DNA of 64,000 nucleotides from Peronospora farinosa (taxonomy: Eukaryota; Oomycota; Peronosporomycetes; Peronosporales; Peronosporaceae). Below the pieces are notes generated by a model. The model saw only the letters and a list, made by a program, of their open reading frames with translations, made no database searches and was not told the DNA's origin. The translations under genes were made by a program, and so were the position numbers. Position 1 is the stretch's first letter. The number at the start of each line of letters is the position of its first letter. The DNA is taken from the NCBI GenBank assembly GCA_947646735.1, contig CANTFK010000340.1, positions 124,001 through 188,000 of the forward strand, written 5' to 3'. Below, one piece after another: positions 20,694-33,162 of this stretch.

Positions 20694-21842
20694 ATGAGTA
20701 TCAGCAATTGGAGCAGCAGCGAGGATGACGATGATGCTCCAGTGTGGTCTTGTGCGCGCCTTGCAGAGGAAGGTGTGGCCTATCGCGTCGTGTACGTGTA
20801 CTAGCGATACGTGTCTATCTCTTCATTCACTCAACTCACGCTGTTTCCATCTAGAAACGTATTGGGCAGTGGTTTTGTGAACGATCGAGTGGACATTAAA
20901 CAACTGGCGCTACTTGTGCGCAATGCAGACTATTCACCACGAGTATACATTGTTATTACTATGCAAAAGTGTATAGAATAATATATTAATTGCTAATGAG
21001 TAATATGAATTGGTTATTACAGGGTTTTAATGCATTGGTGATGCGTTTCCAGGCCCCACGTGCAACGGTTCTCGTCTACAGAAGCGGGAAGGTGAGATGC
21101 TTTTTGCTGCTAAGGTGGTGAAAAAAAGACTGTCTTCTCATCGTGGTTGGTGTATAGTATGTTGTGATAGGAGCTACAAGTGTGGAAGGGGCGCGATTAG
21201 CAGCAGACAAGCTGATTTCTATTTTAAAGGTGGTTTTTGATACTGTAGCGGAAGAATATCTTCAGCTGACGAATATGAATTGGATGCTGGTGTTGTTGTG
21301 ATATTGTTAATTGCTGCAGAAAGTGTCATTTCCTAGTGATAGCAACCCGTTTACTATTCGTAACGTGGTTGGCTCGACGGACGTGTGCTTTAAAATACGC
21401 CTGGAAGGCTTAGCGCGAGATCATTTCCGGTTTAGCACAGTAGGTTGCCATTATATATGCTTGCTATTGTGTATCGGGAAACATTGTGATGGATGCTGTT
21501 GATGGAATGCAGTACGAACCAGAGATGTTTCCAGGACTTATCTATCGGATGCTTCGCCCCAAGTGTACACTATTGATTTTCATATCCGGGAAACTTGTTA
21601 TCACTGGATGCGAGGTGGGAAGATAGTGAGTTGTGTGGTAAACTCACTGCATCACTAACCGAATATTGTTGTGTGAATGGACTTGATAGACACCTGCAGA
21701 CGGAGAAAAGGCGATCGGAAAAATCTACCCTGTTCTGTTGCAATACCGGCTACGTGAAGACGACTCGGATGATGTCGATGACGATGATGACGAGGATGAT
21801 GATGGAGAATTATTGAACGACAGAGTAGCACAAGTGCCCTAA
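20694..21842 (+). CDS. divergent TATA-binding-protein family member
   Basis: Seven exons (20694-20791, 20855-20942, 21023-21091, 21158-21229, 21320-21439, 21513-21614, 21690-21842) join in phase to 233 aa. Both direct repeats of the TBP saddle are present. Repeat 1 reads [19 protein letters not shown] and ends in [14 protein letters not shown]. Repeat 2 reads [19 protein letters not shown], then [13 protein letters not shown] and [14 protein letters not shown]. The asparagines at the start of each repeat are kept. Of the four DNA-intercalating phenylalanines of yeast TBP (99, 116, 190, 207), three are present (F64, F155, F172) and one is Tyr (Y81). An acidic N-terminus and a C-terminal [14 protein letters not shown] tail are unusual. 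It could be the species' TBP or a TBP-related factor; the divergence favours the latter. Confidence 0.85.
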
Positions 21843-22023
21843 CTAACGAACTGCGAATTATTTGACCTAGTTACATGTATCTGCTATATGCCCAAAACGT
21901 GACTTGCCCTCTCGCAGACCAGCACAGATATCAAGAATTGTTTTCCAAGCCACTTGCAAACGCTTGGAATGACAACGCCTGCCACTTCTCGATCAGGTTA
22001 GGCTCTGCATTCAGTGAATGAGA

Positions 22024-24515
22024 CTAGGCTAAATAGTTGTACATCTGGGCGTTGCTCGAGTCTCGCTCGAGATACTCCCTGTCGATGAGACTCTCAATAC
22101 GGCGCTTGATGTCGGCAGCCTTTGCGGGGAACCGAACTTGCGTGAAGATCTCTGTCATCAGCAGCGCGTGCGATAGCTTCTTGCGCGCTTTCATGATACG
22201 CACAATGGCGGCATCTACTTGATACTGGCGATCCCGAAACACACGCTCGTGTGTGTCTTCGTTCTCCTTCTTGGTCTCCTTCATCTGAATAGAGTTAATT
22301 TTGATGCGGATGAACTGGTTCGTAAACTGGGCGTTATATACGAACAAGTCATCATCATTCACATCCTTCCCCTTCGGCACCTTCTGCAGCACTCGCGTTT
22401 TACCACATGCGAGCGATTGCAACGTTCGTCGAAGCTCGCCGTCTTCGATGCGCGTCTGTTCCTTGATTTCCTTAAAACTCAACGAATCCGTTCCGTTAAA
22501 ACAAAGCAAGACCACAGTCTGGTACAGCGACACCACAAGCTCTTTTTTGCCGGAAGGGAATGCAGCCTTCACTACACACTGTGCTAGAGAGTGTTGCCAC
22601 TGGAGCTGACGCCCTTGATACTTGGATGAGTAGAATTTGTCGAATATCTCTTTCAGAGGAACAAGCGAAGCCGGCAGATTGATTTCAACAGCAGCGTAAG
22701 GTGGCCAGAATCCAGTCGTCAAAACTTGGACTTGCATGTCAGGGATGCCACGCTTTTCGTGCAAAGTCTCCAGCGCGTTCCTGCACGGTCCAAAAATGGT
22801 CAGACATCGTTTCTCCTGACAATTGTGCGAGCAATACATACCTGCTCGCAGCATGTTGCTGGAACTGAACCATCACGTTTTGTGAAAGATCAATATCTTT
22901 GAACATACCCTCAAGCTATCAATAGACAAAGTGACGTCAGCTTAACGCAACAAACCAAAGTACTCAATCAACAACTCACACTCACCTTGTTAGTAAATGA
23001 GCTGCCGCACTCGGTTTTCAACTTCGACAGCATAAGCTTTTCCAGATCAAAAGAAGCACTCTTTCCTACCAGCAAGCGCTTCGCAAGGTCCTTTTTGTAA
23101 AATGCTTCAAATACGTCTTTGCCTTGAATGTACCGGAATATAACCATAACACGATCCAACAAACTCTCCACTTCTGCCTCAGAACCACCCTTGTTACCGG
23201 TTCGAAGTTTCGAGTCAACATACTTTGCCACGAGCTCAGCAGGTCGGTTTGCGCGCACGTTGATTGCATTCTCCATCGCCGACTTCATGGCGAATAAAAA
23301 CTCCGAGTTCATTTGGAATGAATCGGTCAGTACCGCGTCCAGGTCAGCTTTCAGCTTGAGTATCTTCTCCACAAACGTCTTCTCTTGTTTATCATCCATC
23401 ACCAGCTTGGATACGTTCTTCTGTATATAACTCGAGAATGCTATCTTGAGATCGCTGATCGCATCGACCCTCGCAAAAAGTGCGTACATCCGCTTCAGGT
23501 CATCAATTCGGCCTTCTTCCATCAACGTTTCGAATCCGCGCTCCAGCAACGTGGCCACATGTGGCTTCAGCATTTTGCGTTCAACCACTGAAATCAGTTG
23601 TTTTTTAGTCGATGCATCAAGGTAATTCACCACGCGCTCATTTTCTTCGTAAAGGCGCTTTTCGACATGCACCAAAAATTGTGGCACGCTTACCGACTCG
23701 ATGGTAGTGGCTCCTTCGTGCATATAAAATCGCTCTGACGCCATCAAGAATGGCGTCTCAAAGTCTGTATGGTACAAATGCAAGGACAGCAGCATCCGCA
23801 GCAAATTGTATAAATAGCTGCGGTTGATAGCCTCACCCTTACGTTCTGATTCCACCAACTCCAGCAGGGCATCTATCAGCTTTGTCTCTAAACTTCGATG
23901 CTGGACCAAATTGTCCCGAACTAGATTTAGTCCCATGTCCCAGATCGACGCAATATGTGGCGTCTGCATCACGTACGTACGATCCAAATAGAGAAAGATC
24001 GTACGAATTACGAGCATATCTTCACAATGGTCTTCCCATAGTCGATGCACTGCTTCTAGGAATAAATCCAAATCTCCACCTGTATATTCCACTAAATCTT
24101 GTACTCTCTTTCGAATATGCACAGCACAAGTCTCTTTCAATCTCGTATACAACCTACAGCATCAACAATATAAAGAATAAAAATACTTAGTAAACAACTT
24201 AGTACAAAACATAAAAAAAACGACCACTCACCTGGCCGCCATCTTCCACGTGCATAAGTCCTCAACGGAGCGATAAAGCTCTTCTCTACTAAGTGCCGAC
24301 ATCTGCTTTGCATGCACTGCACGAACAGCAGTCTCAAGCTTGTTCCACGTGTCTTTTTCAAAAGATTCTGGCAGCTTGGGCGTTATTTTAAAGGGTTTGA
24401 TTGTCATTTTTTTCTTGGTGGCGTTCAATTTGAGTCCCACATTGTTACTGCGTTCCTGATTGCGTCGAAATCCTGTTCGTCCATTGGATGAAGATGTAAA
24501 GCCGGTGGAAGCCAT
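22024..24515 (-). CDS. CUL4: cullin-4 ubiquitin ligase scaffold
   Basis: Four exons (24515-24232, 24153-22986, 22915-22842, 22780-22024) join in phase to 760 aa. The N-terminal cullin repeats contain [23 protein letters not shown]. The cullin homology domain contains [14 protein letters not shown] and [10 protein letters not shown]. The C-terminal winged helix has the neddylation site in [12 protein letters not shown], with the modified lysine at about residue 706, and the protein ends YNYLA as cullins do. The N-terminal segment [15 protein letters not shown] fits the CUL4 DDB1-binding region. CUL4 scaffolds RBX1-DDB1-DCAF ligases. The start is the first in-frame ATG ([12 protein letters not shown]). 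The 3' end is 181 bp from the convergent TBP-like gene. Confidence 0.93.
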
Positions 24516-25775
24516 GGTATCCGCCGTCAATTAAACGTTTAATTGAACGAGATAAAGCGAGAGAAAGGCAGAAAACAGCGTTTGATTGAGCCAAAAAGGA
24601 TGCTGTCGAGCGAGATCGAGCTATGTACAGTGTCGTGTAGTTAGAAAGGGTGAAGAAGCTCGATGGAAGGGCGATACAGACACGAAGAAGACGCACCCGA
24701 GTGTATTTTATTGACCCCGTCGATCGATTTCCCTTTCAAAAATGATGCTCCCTCCGTGGAAATTTTTGGGTACGTACCGGTATTGTACCTCTCTCACCCG
24801 TAAGTGATGGTATCAGATTTGTCGACATTTCTATTGACAGTCGACAAAATTTTGAGAAATGCTGTTTATAAATTGTCAATATATAAATGTCTGGGGGATG
24901 ATTAAGAAGCAACTTTGTAAAAAGGATTAGAAGAAGGTCGAGGGGCTTTGATAACATCGATAGCATAGATAGAAGAAGAGAAAGAGAGAGCTATGACACG
25001 AAGTTGTCTCGTGCTGTTTTCCCAAATGTATAAACGACGCCTACGATAGTTTGTCACGTCTGCTTGCTGGAACGTCACTCGGTTTCATTGTAACCACAAG
25101 CTAGTGATGGATGCAAAACACTGCTCAGGATGTGCCATGAGCGTTTCCACTCGGCGGCATATGCGGACATTTTCTCTCCTTAGCTGTTCCTGGATAACTC
25201 TGGGTGCGCGTTGGCTTGCACTGTTTGCAAGGAAGCAATAGATGAAAGGACCTTATGTTGGGCTATGTATTTAAATAAAATGATATGAGCTGCCACCGCT
25301 TTTGTTGCAGTTCATCGCACGCACGCACGCACTGACAGGCATCAGCATTAAATATATTGTCTAGAGACAAGTCCGTCAATCACATTTTGTGACGCCACGC
25401 ACGACCTGACGTGACTTACAAACGGGTCAAGGTTGAGTCATCTCAACACAAATAGCATTGTTTCCGTTATACATTCTCCAGCACTTTCGAGTCTGTAGCT
25501 GAGACTGAAGTTAAATTAGGAGACAGATGACCGTTGAAGGTGGCGACGTGGCCATCTGGATGTGTGCGTCTAGGGCTCGTCACATGGTTTAGGTACCTGA
25601 TCACCAAGAGTTAGTACGTCTCACGTCCTCATCCGTCCTAGACAATCAAAAGTCAGATTCAAACACATTGTTTCATTCGCTCTGCCTCGGTACTTTCCGA
25701 TTTTACGAGGCGGTAGTAAGACATCATTGATTCCTGGTCATTGTCAAGACAGTAGGAAGCTTTTCGAAATTAGAG
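24516..25775. promoter_or_regulatory. divergent intergenic region between CUL4 and FUSC-EF genes
   Basis: A 1.26-kb stretch without a supportable gene. It has a short (GCAC)n-like run near 25318 and T-rich tracts. It must hold the promoters of both flanking genes; I recognised no specific element. Confidence 0.35.
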
Positions 25776-28700
25776 ATGGATCGAACTAGTATGAGCAACC
25801 TCGATAAAGAGTGAGCAATTTGTGTCTTTAGAATATGCATTGAATCGTTATGAAGCTCATGAATTCATCATGTTGTGTCTTCACTTACTAGCATAACTGT
25901 GGTCCCATTGAACGACGAGCGCTATGAAGAGATGCCGAGTCCACATGTGAGACTTCGCACGGGAACTATCGGCAGCGAAGACTATAATGACAAAGGTGCG
26001 AACCTTCGCATCGATATGGATCAGGATCAAAAAAAGTCAATCAAAGCACAAATGTTTTCGTGTAAGTGTTCTTCATTCACACATTGTAACTGCGTACATC
26101 GTTCTCTAAAAGTTGGTGTATGGTGTTACAGCAGAGTTCCGATTCAATGCGGAATTGTCACTGCGTGTCGCCTGTGGTGTGATCGTTGCTTCGTTTATTC
26201 AAATGCGTGACCCAGGTTACGACACTTCCATTGAACACGACAAGAAGTGGTTCTTCTTTCCGAAATGGTACTATCTTGGTGGTCTCAGTTATTGTGCTGT
26301 GGCTGTCATCTTTTCTGCGGGGAAGAATATCGGTGCGACGTTGACCCAGGTCTGTCAGGCCTTTTACGGTGTCGGGATGGCGCTGTTGTTCAATCTCGGT
26401 CTCTTTTCGTTTGTCGATGTACACACTTTCAACAACTCGTACGATGGCTATTTCTTGATTGACAAGAAACTATCTTTTGGAGGGTCTCAGTATTATGTCA
26501 ACTCGCACAACTTTTACGCTGTGCTGCCGTATATGGTGATCTTTACCGTCGCCATTCTACTGTTGCCGCTCGAGACGAACACCAAGAAGTTTGCGCTGGC
26601 CAACAACCTTTACTTCAGTAGGTTTTGCAATCGTAAGCTAAACTTACTGCATGGGCTAATTCTTTTCCGTGACTTGTAGCGCTGACAATTATCAACCCCG
26701 CGGACCCACTAGACTCCTCCAAGCTCAAGGCTACTGGTGACACGTACTTTGAGACCAGCAATATCTTGAACAACCTTGCGATGTACTTCCTCGTGGGTTT
26801 TGTTGGAACGCTCATTTCGCTGCTCATCATGTTTATTCCGTATCCCATTTTGTAAGTACATGGACTTATTTGCGAGTTGTTCGACAACTAACAGAAAGGC
26901 GTTCTACTCGACAGTGCTACCGTGAAGCTGCGCGAGGAAACAAGTAAGGCCTCTGGTGATGTTCTGGATCTGCTGAATGTCATTGTGGACTCGTACTGCT
27001 TCAAGAACAAGAACGTGGATCACATGAACTTTTTGAAACTCAAACTTCAGCGCAAGTTTAATGCAGCAGGCGAGCGTCATCGTCGAATGATTGCTTTGCT
27101 GGATGACGTGTGGTGGGAGCAGCTATTTGGCTTCCATCTCATTTTCAAGTTCAATTGTTCCGTGTCAAAGGGATACGTGCGGCTTATTGGATCCCTGATT
27201 GCCGACTTGCGATCACTAAACAACGCCATGCAACTCGAGCAATACGACAACTTGCACTTTATGTACATGAAGGTTCTTCAGCGCGAAATCTACATCATTC
27301 AGATGCGATCTGGAGATCTACTTCACGAGATTTCTGGCGAGATTCATGCTTCATCTCAACGTAAGTGTTGTCTTTAACCTTTCGTTTGCTACTCGTTGAC
27401 TCATCCATATCGTGTATTGCAATGACAGAACTTAATCTCCAGACGATAGAACAACTGCAAAGTCAAGTGGAAAACACCCTTCGCCGCTACCGAGAAACCC
27501 AGATTCGTTTGCTACAATCACAGAAGATCACGATGAAAGACGTTGAAGGCAACGTTCCGCTAAACCTGTTCCTGTTCTCGCTTAACTCGTTCTGCAGTAC
27601 TCTGATCGAGTACCAAGACACCCACAACAAGAAGGACTTTCATGGTGGTCGTCGTGCTCGGTCTTTTATCACGCAATCGATCAAAAACTTTTTCATGATG
27701 CACCGATACACTCGAGCACGAATTCTGGAAGCTGCGCGAGTATCGGTTGCTATTATCATGGGTACCTTCTTGGCCGTGTACATGTACGACTTCAGCTCCA
27801 CTACGCCATCCGCTGTAGCTTATGTGATGGGCAATCACATTGGAGGTTCGTTCAGCGTCACGGTGAATCGTGTTGGTGGTGTCGTGGCCGGCAGCGTCAT
27901 TCCCTCGGTTTTTCAGTTTCTCATTTCCCAAATTTGCAGCCCACAATTCATGAACGTGTTCCTATCTGACTTAGTGCTCTTCATTTGGGTCATGGTGTCC
28001 ATGTACGTGAGTTTTGTCGACGGTTACAGCTCATACGCTGGTTTGGTGTCGGCATTCATTGCCGCGGAAGTTCTACTTCGCCAGTCCGACGTATGCTATG
28101 CCAACGGTTCGGACAGTTCGTCGACGATTGCAATCGGCTCCTACTCAAGTCTTGCCCAGACATCTGTGGGTCTGATACTGTTTATTGTGTTAGAAATGGC
28201 GATGTGCCCCGAAAGCGCAACAAGTTTGCTGCGCAAGAACATCCAACAGACACTGAAGCTACAGCAGAAGGCTTTCAGTATTTTGTTTGGACACCATCTT
28301 TCGAGTTCTGGACAAATGAGCGATGTGATTGTCGATGAAGTCCGTGATATTCTCCAAGTGCAGATTCCTGCACAACTTGTGGAGCAGCAAGCGCTACTGA
28401 AGGAGGCTCAAGCCGAGCCGCAAATGTGGCGGCCTGCATTCTCGAAACAGAAGTACGAAGCCGTGTTCGATTGCACTTGCCGCTTGTTGAACAACAACAA
28501 CTTGCTTTTTAAACTTGTACGTTGGTACAACTACCGAGTGAAGCAGAACTTGGCGCAGACGAGTGCGGTCGGCATTCGCGACATAGGTACTGAGAGCGCA
28601 CGGGTACTTGACACAAATGGGACGACCCATACAAAGTGGCAGGAGGCTAGCAATCAGTTCTTGGCCTCTGTTGACGACACGTTTAGCACCTTGCAAATGC

Positions 28701-29467
28701 TTTTTGGCGAGTCCTTCTTGTACTCGAATCCAGACCAAACAGCGATTTTCATGCAGATGAAGGAAGCTTTTCGAGTGGCTGACAAGGACTGCAGTGGAGA
28801 GATTGATGCCGAGGAGGTAGCGGTCATGCTTGAGACGATCTTCGCCCAGTCGGGTGCAGTCAAACAAGAGGATATTACCAAGTACGTCGCGGACTTTATG
28901 GAAATTGTCGACAAGGATTGCAGTGGGAAGGTGTCTTTTGAGGAGTTTATGGCAGCTCTGGAAGACGGCCTTAAACTTGAAGTGGAAGTTTACCATCGCC
29001 GAAAACCCAAGGCTGCAGCTCTCAAGCAGCCCTTGAACAGCATTAATGAAGATAGTCGCGCTGTATCTCGCGGAAGTTGCAGCGCCACGTCTTCTGGAGG
29101 TACCGGCATGTCGAAAATTACGAGCAGTATACTCGAGTCAAATACGCCAAAGAAGTTTGGTCGAGTAATGAGTGCCGCGTCTTCATCGCAGAACACGCCA
29201 AAACAAATTTCAAGTTTCATGAAACATGCGTCAACAATGATGACTTCGCCCATTCGTCGTGAGCACGATGTGCTAAATGTGGAGGCCTTTACTGCGAGTG
29301 ATATTGCTGCTCAGATGAAGTCTGCGTATGTGGAGTGGCTGATGGAAGGACATCGATTCAAGCGAGTGGCAATGGAGGAGCTTTTGTTACTAAACTGTCT
29401 GGTTAGCGGTGCCGAAGGCATTGCTAGGAACCTGACGCTCCTGGAAGAAATTGTCATCTCTTCGTAG
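25776..29467 (+). CDS. FUSC/ALMT-like membrane protein with C-terminal EF-hand pair
   Basis: Six exons (25776-25810, 25892-26061, 26132-26617, 26680-26851, 26915-27360, 27429-29467) join in phase to 1115 aa. The N-terminus is acidic and cytosolic. Two blocks of hydrophobic helices flank a soluble helical region: about residues 70-290, and about 540-700 with RVGGVVAGSVIPSVF. That arrangement is seen in fusaric-acid-resistance and aluminium-activated malate transporter proteins (aromatic-acid-exporter fold). Two canonical EF-hand loops then follow: DKDCSGEIDAEE (888-899) and DKDCSGKVSFEE (931-942), both with Asp at 1, Asp at 3, Ser at 5, Gly at 6 and Glu at 12. A Ser-rich tail and a final helical region end the protein. 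It is probably an anion channel or exporter gated or modulated by calcium; substrate unknown. Confidence 0.75.
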
Positions 29468-29974
29468 TCGTGTAGACAAGTGAGTTGGTTGGGTGTCCAC
29501 GTAAGTATAAGTTTGATTGTCATACGGTCAGTCAGGTCGATGCAGTCTAGACTATACTTGCATGAAAAAAGTTGCTGTCAGCTTAGCTGAGATATAATAA
29601 AAGAAGTGGAAGCCGAGACTAAAAGTGGCCACTTGACACCCACTAGCCCTTACATGAAATCGTTTATCCAGCCTGCGACATTGACACATTGTCGTAGCTA
29701 CTTGTAGTATGAATAGTGCATGCAATTGTTTAACTAATATTATAGTTATCCATGCGTTCAAAGCAGCAGGCTAGTGATAGCACTGCCGTTCATGGCATGT
29801 AGAGCGTAGAAAAATATTTGTAAAGATACGAATTTCCTATGAAACTCGTATCCGATGCTCAGTAACAAACGTTGCAGTCTGCAACGTTGCAGAAAAGCTC
29901 ATTATAAACGCATAACCTACACTTGCTTTAAGATTCGAAGTAATATGAACAACAACTAGCAAATGCAAAGACAA
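29468..29974. other. intergenic stretch before the repeat array, no gene seen
   Basis: 507 bp between the FUSC-EF stop and the first recognisable sub-repeat. It includes a small direct repeat, gttgcagtctgcaacgttgcag, near 29870-29890. Nothing else was recognised. Confidence 0.35.
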
Positions 29975-30444
29975 ATACTAACGTTCCTGGTTGACAATAC
30001 CAATACAACCAAAAAAACACGAGAGCAACCGCAACCGTTTCGTAGCTAAACGCAAAAAGATAAATATCACCGTTACTGGTGACAGACAATAGCTAGCAGA
30101 AAGTTCTCTACAAAAGATGGATACCACCGTTCCTGGTGACAATAGCTAGCCGAAAAGATGAATATCACCGTTACTGGTGACAGACAATAGCTAGCAGAAA
30201 GTTCTCTACAAAAGATGGATACCACCATTCCTGGTGACAATAGCTAGCCGAAAACAGATAAAAACTCTCTGCAAACGATGGATGCCACTGTTCCTGGTTG
30301 ACAATAGGACGCAGAATTTGCTTTTCTTTCGGCTAGTGGTAACTCAACCTGGGAGTAGATGTGTAGCGAGCGCTTTCGTAAAACTCGTTGCGAAGTCACA
30401 ATTGATTTTTTTGAATTGAAGCACCGTATCACCAAGAAGAAACG

Positions 30445-30621
30445 ATGGGTAAAGGCAGCGGTGGTGGATCAAAGGGTGGAGGTTCAGGATCGAAGGGATC
30501 AAGTGGATCAGGAACGAAAGGAACTGGAGGCACAGCGCCCGCAAAAGCATCGACCGACAACCGTTCAAACCAGTTAAATCCCAACAACCCGACGTATACC
30601 TCGTCACGCGCGAATGGTTAG
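30445..30621 (+). CDS. 58-aa Gly/Ser/Lys-rich protein, array copy 1
   Basis: An intact 59-codon frame starts MGKGSGGGSKGGGSGSKG. It continues through SGSGTKGTGG and ends with the non-repetitive tail LNPNNPTYTSSRANG. The protein is basic, without hydrophobic segment, Cys or Trp, and is predicted to be disordered. Only the last 20 residues look like a binding motif; similar Asn-Pro-Asn-Asn-Pro tails occur in tiny eukaryotic proteins of unknown function. The ATG is preceded by AAGAAACG, a good eukaryotic context. A T-run and AG at about 30426 could be the end of a 5'UTR intron. The reading frame is intact in all six copies, which argues that it is a real gene. Expression is not shown. Confidence 0.7.
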   Translation: MGKGSGGGSKGGGSGSKGSSGSGTKGTGGTAPAKASTDNRSNQLNPNNPTYTSSRANG

Positions 30622-31803
30622 AGCACTAGCTCATCTTATCGACTTGATGCGAACGACTTGATGTTATGCGACCTCTGCGATGGAGAGCACGAATTGAAGG
30701 AGAAGGACATATTGAGGTTAAGTAGTGTTGTTGTCTAGTAACAGGAAAAAGTAGCTTGCCAGTGTAGCACGCAACAAGAATAAGCTCTTTCATCTTGAAA
30801 TAATGTGCTACATCTCAGTGCGTTAATTAGCTCTATTAGCTGCTCATCATTTTGCGGCTCAACGGTATCACGCTCTAGTGTGGTCCGCAGACATCATTAA
30901 TGTAGCTAGCAACTACTTACTACTGTTGAGTTCCTCTCGACTGTTTCGCATCTTGGTGAATACATCTGCTAGTGCCATTGCTCCGCTAGTTAGGCTGAAC
31001 AAGACTTTCAGCTACGAATGCAAATGACGGACATCACCATTTCTAGTGACACCTGCTAGCCGAAAGCTATGAACAACACTCTGCAGTAGACGAAAACCGT
31101 CGTTCCTGGTCGGCAATACATATAGGTGGTTGAAAGCAAAAGACGACTGTCTACCGTTCCTGTTTGGCAATTGCTAGCCGAATGCAAACGACGGATACCA
31201 CCGCTCCTCGTTGACAACATATAGGTAAAGCGAAAGACAACACTCTACAAACGACAACTCTTTATTGATCCTAGTGACAGTAGTAAGTCGAAAACAAAAT
31301 CCGAATACCCCGCTCCTCGTTAACAACAGGTCCTGAAAGCATAAGACAACATACCGTTGAGTAACATCAGCTAGATGAATGCTAAAGACGAATGACACCG
31401 TGACAATAGCTAGCGAATGCAATGACGGATACCACCGTTCCTGGTTTGACAATGCCAATTGAAAGCAGAATAACACAAAAGCAACCGCAACCGTTTCGTA
31501 GCTAAACGCAAAAAGATGAATATCACCGTTACTGGTGACAGACAATAGCTAGCAGAAAGTTCTCTACAAAAGATGGATACCACCGTTCCTGGTGACAATA
31601 GCTAGCCGAAAACAGATAAAAACTCTCTGCAAACGATGGATGCCACTGTTCCTGGTTGACAATAGGACGCAGAATTTGCTTTTCTTTCGGCTAGTGGTAA
31701 CTCAACCTGGGAGTAGATGTGTAGCGAGCGCTTTCGTAAAACTCGTTGCGAAGTCACAATTGATTTTTTTTGAATTGAAGCACCGTATCACCAAGAAGAA
31801 ACG

Positions 31804-31980
31804 ATGGGTAAAGGCAGCGGTGGTGGATCAAAGGGTGGAGGTTCAGGATCGAAGGGATCAAGTGGATCAGGAACGAAAGGAACTGGAGGCACAGCGCCCG
31901 CAAAAGCATCGACCGACAACCGTTCAAACCAGTTAAATCCCAACAACCCGACGTATACCTCGTCACGCGCGAATGGTTAG
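31804..31980 (+). CDS. 58-aa Gly/Ser/Lys-rich protein, array copy 2
   Basis: The product is identical to copy 1, including the codon GCA in the AKAST stretch. The leader has one extra T in its T-run. Same tail, LNPNNPTYTSSRANG. Confidence 0.7.
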   Translation: MGKGSGGGSKGGGSGSKGSSGSGTKGTGGTAPAKASTDNRSNQLNPNNPTYTSSRANG

Positions 31981-33162
31981 AGCACTAGCTCATCTTATCG
32001 ACTTGATGCGAACGACTTGATGTTATGCGACCTCTGCGATGGAGAGCACGAATTGAAGGAGAAGGACATATTGAGGTTAAGTAGTGTTGTTGTCTAGTAA
32101 CAGGAAAAAGTAGCTTGCCAGTGTAGCACGCAACAAGAATAAGCTCTTTCATCTTTGAAATAATGTGCTACATCTCAGTGCGTTAATTAGCTCTATTAGC
32201 TGCTCATCATTTTGCGGCTCAACGGTATCACGCTCTAGTGTGGTCCGCAGACATCATTAATGTAGCTAGCAACTACTTACTACTGTTGAGTTCCTCTCGA
32301 CTGTTTCGCATCTTGGTGAATACATCTGCTAGTGCCATTGCTCCGCTAGTTAGGCTGAACAAGACTTTCAGCTACGAATGCAAATGACGGACATCACCAT
32401 TTCTAGTGACACCTGCTAGCCGAAAGCTATGAACAACACTCTGCAGTAGACGAAAACCGTCGTTCCTGGTCGGCAATACATATAGGTGGTTGAAAGCAAA
32501 AGACGACTGTCTACCGTTCCTGTTTGACAATTGCTAGCCGAATGCAAACGACGGATACCACCGCTCCTCGTTGACAACATATAGGTAAAGCGAAAGACAA
32601 CACTCTACAAACGACAACTCTTTATTGATCCTAGTGACAGTAGTAAGTCGAAAACAAAATCCGAATACCCCGCTCCTCGTTAACAACAGGTCCTGAAAGC
32701 ATAAGACAACATACCGTTGAGTAACATCAGCTAGATGAATGCTAAAGACGAATGACACCGTGACAATAGCTAGCGAATGCAATGACGGATACCACCGTTC
32801 CTGGTTTGACAATGCCAATTGAAAGCAGAATAACACAAAAGCAACCGCAACCGTTTCGTAGCTAAACGCAAAAAGATGAATATCACCGTTACTGGTGACA
32901 GACAATAGCTAGCAGAAAGTTCTCTACAAAAGATGGATACCACCGTTCCTGGTGACAATAGCTAGCCGAAAACAGATAAAAACTCTCTGCAAACGATGGA
33001 TGCCACTGTTCCTGGTTGACAATAGGACGCAGAATTTGCTTTTCTTTCGGCTAGTGGTAACTCAACCTGGGAGTAGATGTGTAGCGAGCGCTTTCGTAAA
33101 ACTCGTTGCGAAGTCACAATTGATTTTTTTGAATTGAAGCACCGTATCACCAAGAAGAAACG

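Noticed and set aside
30359..30577. 72-codon + frame (MCSERFRK...) over the small gene in array units
   Set aside because: It overlaps the 58-aa gene in another frame and is lost in copy 6, where the 58-aa frame is kept.
31174..31545. 123-codon minus-strand frame repeated in several array units
   Set aside because: It runs through the degenerate sub-repeats, and its conservation follows from unit identity. It is missing from unit 1 and the sixth unit, unlike the 58-aa gene.
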